DNA from: Anaerocolumna jejuensis DSM 15929 | Lineage (GTDB): Bacteria > Bacillota > Clostridia > Lachnospirales > Lachnospiraceae | Length of the DNA: 64,000 bases | Direction of reading: 5' to 3' | Assembly: GCF_900142215.1 (NCBI RefSeq) | Contig: NZ_FRAC01000011.1 | Location: 199,620-263,619, forward strand | Shown here: positions 62,777 to 64,000 of the stretch, in pieces | Layout: every line of letters begins with the position of its first letter | Position numbering within the stretch: the first letter of the stretch is position 1 | Program-made: the position numbers and the translations under genes | The notes under the pieces: model-generated | The model's input: only the letters and a program-made list of their open reading frames with translations | Told to the model about the DNA's origin: nothing | The model's database searches: none

Positions 62777-63076
62777 TTGAAGGGGTATAACAGGCGGAAA
62801 AGAAAAAGGCGGACAGGCCTGATTCTTACGGCATTAATGGTGTTCTCCATATGCGGGATAGTTACATATAAACAGCAGGGGCTGGATATGGTAGAAGCCA
62901 AAGCAGATCAGAAAATAGTAGAGTTAAATGACAAGATTAAAGATGAGAAAAAAAGAGCAGAAGATATTGAAGAAAAGAAAGCTTATGTCCAGACCAAAAA
63001 GTTCATTGAGGAGATGGCCAGAGAGAAGTTCGGATTAGTTTACAAGGACGAAATTATTTTCAAATCAGAGGAATAA
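62777..63076 (+). CDS. divIC: Septum formation initiator, DivIC-like
   Basis: 99 residues from a TTG start. A basic cytoplasmic end (KRKRRTG), one membrane helix (LILTALMVFSICGIVTYKQQ, about 13-31) and an extracellular coiled coil (about 40-75), ending in the FtsB/DivIC-type motif FIEEMAREKFGLVYKDEIIF. It supports assembly of the division septum, and here ends the yabP-yabQ-divIC operon. Confidence 0.88.
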   Translation: MKGYNRRKRKRRTGLILTALMVFSICGIVTYKQQGLDMVEAKADQKIVELNDKIKDEKKRAEDIEEKKAYVQTKKFIEEMAREKFGLVYKDEIIFKSEE

Positions 63077-63126
63077 TGGGGCTTGACAAACTTTCTGACA
63101 GCAGTTATAATTGTCTTCGTTGCTTT

Positions 63127-63200
63127 GGCGAAGTAGCTCAGTTGGCTAGAGCATGCGGTTCATACCCGCAGTGTCGGCGGTTCAAATCCGTCCTTCGCTA
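63127..63200 (+). tRNA. tRNA-Met (anticodon CAT)
   Basis: A 74-base cloverleaf: acceptor GGCGAAG/CTTCGCT (first pair G-U), D arm GCTC...GAGC, anticodon arm TGCGG-TTCATAC-CCGCA with CAT at 63161-63163, T arm GGCGG-TTCAAAT-CCGTC. The anticodon stem lacks the three G-C pairs of initiators, so elongator Met is more likely; a tRNA-Ile read through lysidine is possible. CCA is not encoded. Confidence 0.93.
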
Positions 63201-63215
63201 TTATTAAATTGAAAG

Positions 63216-63262
63216 AACCATATTGTTTGATTGGTAATATAATCACGCAATATGGTTTTTTA
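63216..63262 (+). terminator. Terminator after the tRNA
   Basis: AACCATATTG (63216-63225) pairs with CAATATGGTT (63248-63257), followed by Ts. Confidence 0.88.
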
Positions 63263-63408
63263 TTATTTCCGGATTCTTTTTTTAGATATACCGAAAAGCA
63301 TTTACTTTAAAGCCTTCATATATGCTATTAGAATAATTTGTTAGTGAAAAAAATCGGTAGTTCCTGTTATTTTACTAGAATCATACTGGGTATCAGATAC
63401 CAAGAAGA

Positions 63409-63436
63409 TAGACATTGTTAACCGTAGCAGTATAAT
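63409..63436 (+). promoter_or_regulatory. Candidate promoter of a small RNA
   Basis: TAGACA (63409-63414), 16-bp spacer, TATAAT (63431-63436). Confidence 0.45.
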
Positions 63437-63442
63437 AAACAC

Positions 63443-63558
63443 CAGCATGGTGCCCCCAAAGGGGTTTATTTATACCCGCTTATATAGTTTTATCTCAGGA
63501 TATAATAGAATTGAAAAGGATTGGCACGTGGTACCCAGTGCTATATCCTTTTTTCTTC
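63443..63558 (+). ncRNA. Candidate small structured RNA, about 110 nt
   Basis: Between the promoter above and a strong terminator lies no ORF but three hairpins: CACCAGCATGGTG, CCCCAAAGGGG, and the terminator stem AAAAGGAT/ATCCTTTT with inner GCAC/GTGC (63514-63552) followed by TTCTTCTT. Not a class I recognise. Confidence 0.35.
63514..63558 (+). terminator. Terminator of the candidate small RNA
   Basis: AAAAGGAT (63514-63521) pairs with ATCCTTTT (63545-63552), with inner pairing and a following T-rich run. Confidence 0.7.
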
Positions 63559-63665
63559 TTAAAGTACTTTAATAATAATTCGAGAGTCATAAGTTAATCT
63601 AAGCCTTCACATAGTATATTCATTATTTGATTAACCCGACAAATGCCCGTTTCAATATATCCGCA

Positions 63666-63878
63666 GGCAGTTTACGCAAAATAGAAGGCATGAATGCGCC
63701 TATGGAAATGTATTAGAAGTCCTTTTCTCTGAAGCTTTTGTGCTATATCATCAAACAGATTGTCTGAGCCCACGAGTTATCTGTTTGATGATATGTCCAG
63801 CACAAAAGCTTCAGAGAATTAGGACTTCTTATACATTGGAATCGAAGCATTCATGCCTTCTATTTTGCGTAAACTGCC
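63666..63878. repeat. 213-nt near-perfect palindrome
   Basis: Outer arms of 32 bp are perfect (63666-63697 with 63847-63878). Inner arms AGAAGTCCT/AGGACTTCT, TCTCTGAAGCTTTTGTGCT/AGCACAAAAGCTTCAGAGA, and ATATCATCAAACAGAT/ATCTGTTTGATGATAT follow in register with only small mismatched gaps. The 18-nt loop is 63761-63778. No ORF, and no transposase is nearby. Confidence 0.92.
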
Positions 63879-64000
63879 GTCCCCTTTTGAAAACCTTCCC
63901 TTTAACCACGCATAACTTAAAGATAATAATATTCCATCGCCTTTCATACCTTAATCTGAATTTCTTAATTAAACTGAACTCTCTCTATTCGATTCTTTCA
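63879..64000. other. No gene recognised to the right edge
   Basis: AT-rich sequence without an ORF or clear signal. Confidence 0.5.

Overview
The window looks like a chromosomal segment of an endospore-forming, saccharolytic member of the Clostridia, most probably Lachnospiraceae. The evidence is the gene content and order (spoVG, pth, mfd, prsA, truA, spoVT, mazG, hup, rqcP, yabP, yabQ, divIC), paired glgC-glgD glycogen genes, a long-form PRPP synthetase, moderate-to-low GC, and AGGAGG-type ribosome sites with occasional TTG and GTG starts. No species is claimed.

Layout. 1-16 kb is accessory chromosome: a partial aromatic-acid-exporter-like membrane protein, a decayed LysM/GH18 spore-type protein, a membrane alpha/beta hydrolase, a 17-bp tandem repeat, a TetR-controlled ABC export system, a SpoVB-like flippase, a secreted protein, an AraC regulator divergent from an alpha-L-fucosidase, and a GNAT acetyltransferase. 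15.3-31.0 kb is a contractile phage-tail-like particle locus (R-type tailocin, PBSX/diffocin-like). It has a divergent XRE repressor plus ImmA-like protease, then a Gp20-like protein, tail terminator, sheath, tube, XkdN/XkdO chaperone with a -1 frameshift site, tape measure, XkdP-XkdU hub and baseplate, fibre, XhlA, holin, glucosaminidase and amidase. I see no terminase, portal, capsid or integrase, so the locus should build a tail and lyse the cell without packaging DNA.

31-41 kb holds a soluble chemoreceptor fused to a sugar-binding-protein domain, a YhaO/YhaN (SbcD/SbcC-like) nuclease pair, a class A PBP, and a MerR/GyrI regulator. 40.6-46.1 kb on the minus strand holds prs, the helicase-loader and DnaD-type primosome genes, and murC. 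46.5-49.3 kb holds glgC-glgD and spoVG. 49.8-52 kb holds a transglutaminase-like protein and an orphan coiled-coil protein. 52.3-63.2 kb is the conserved pth-to-divIC housekeeping and sporulation cluster, ending in a tRNA-Met. The last 0.8 kb has no protein gene but contains a candidate small RNA and a 213-nt near-perfect palindrome.

Working together: the four near-palindromic CTTACGTAATACGTAAG-like sites in the divergent control region let the XRE protein silence the tail operon and itself, with the ImmA-like protease the likely inducer. The intergenic spaces carry several previously unnamed structures: two dispersed hairpin-plus-tail repeat families, two palindromes over 200 nt, and short hairpins set directly against ribosome-binding sites.
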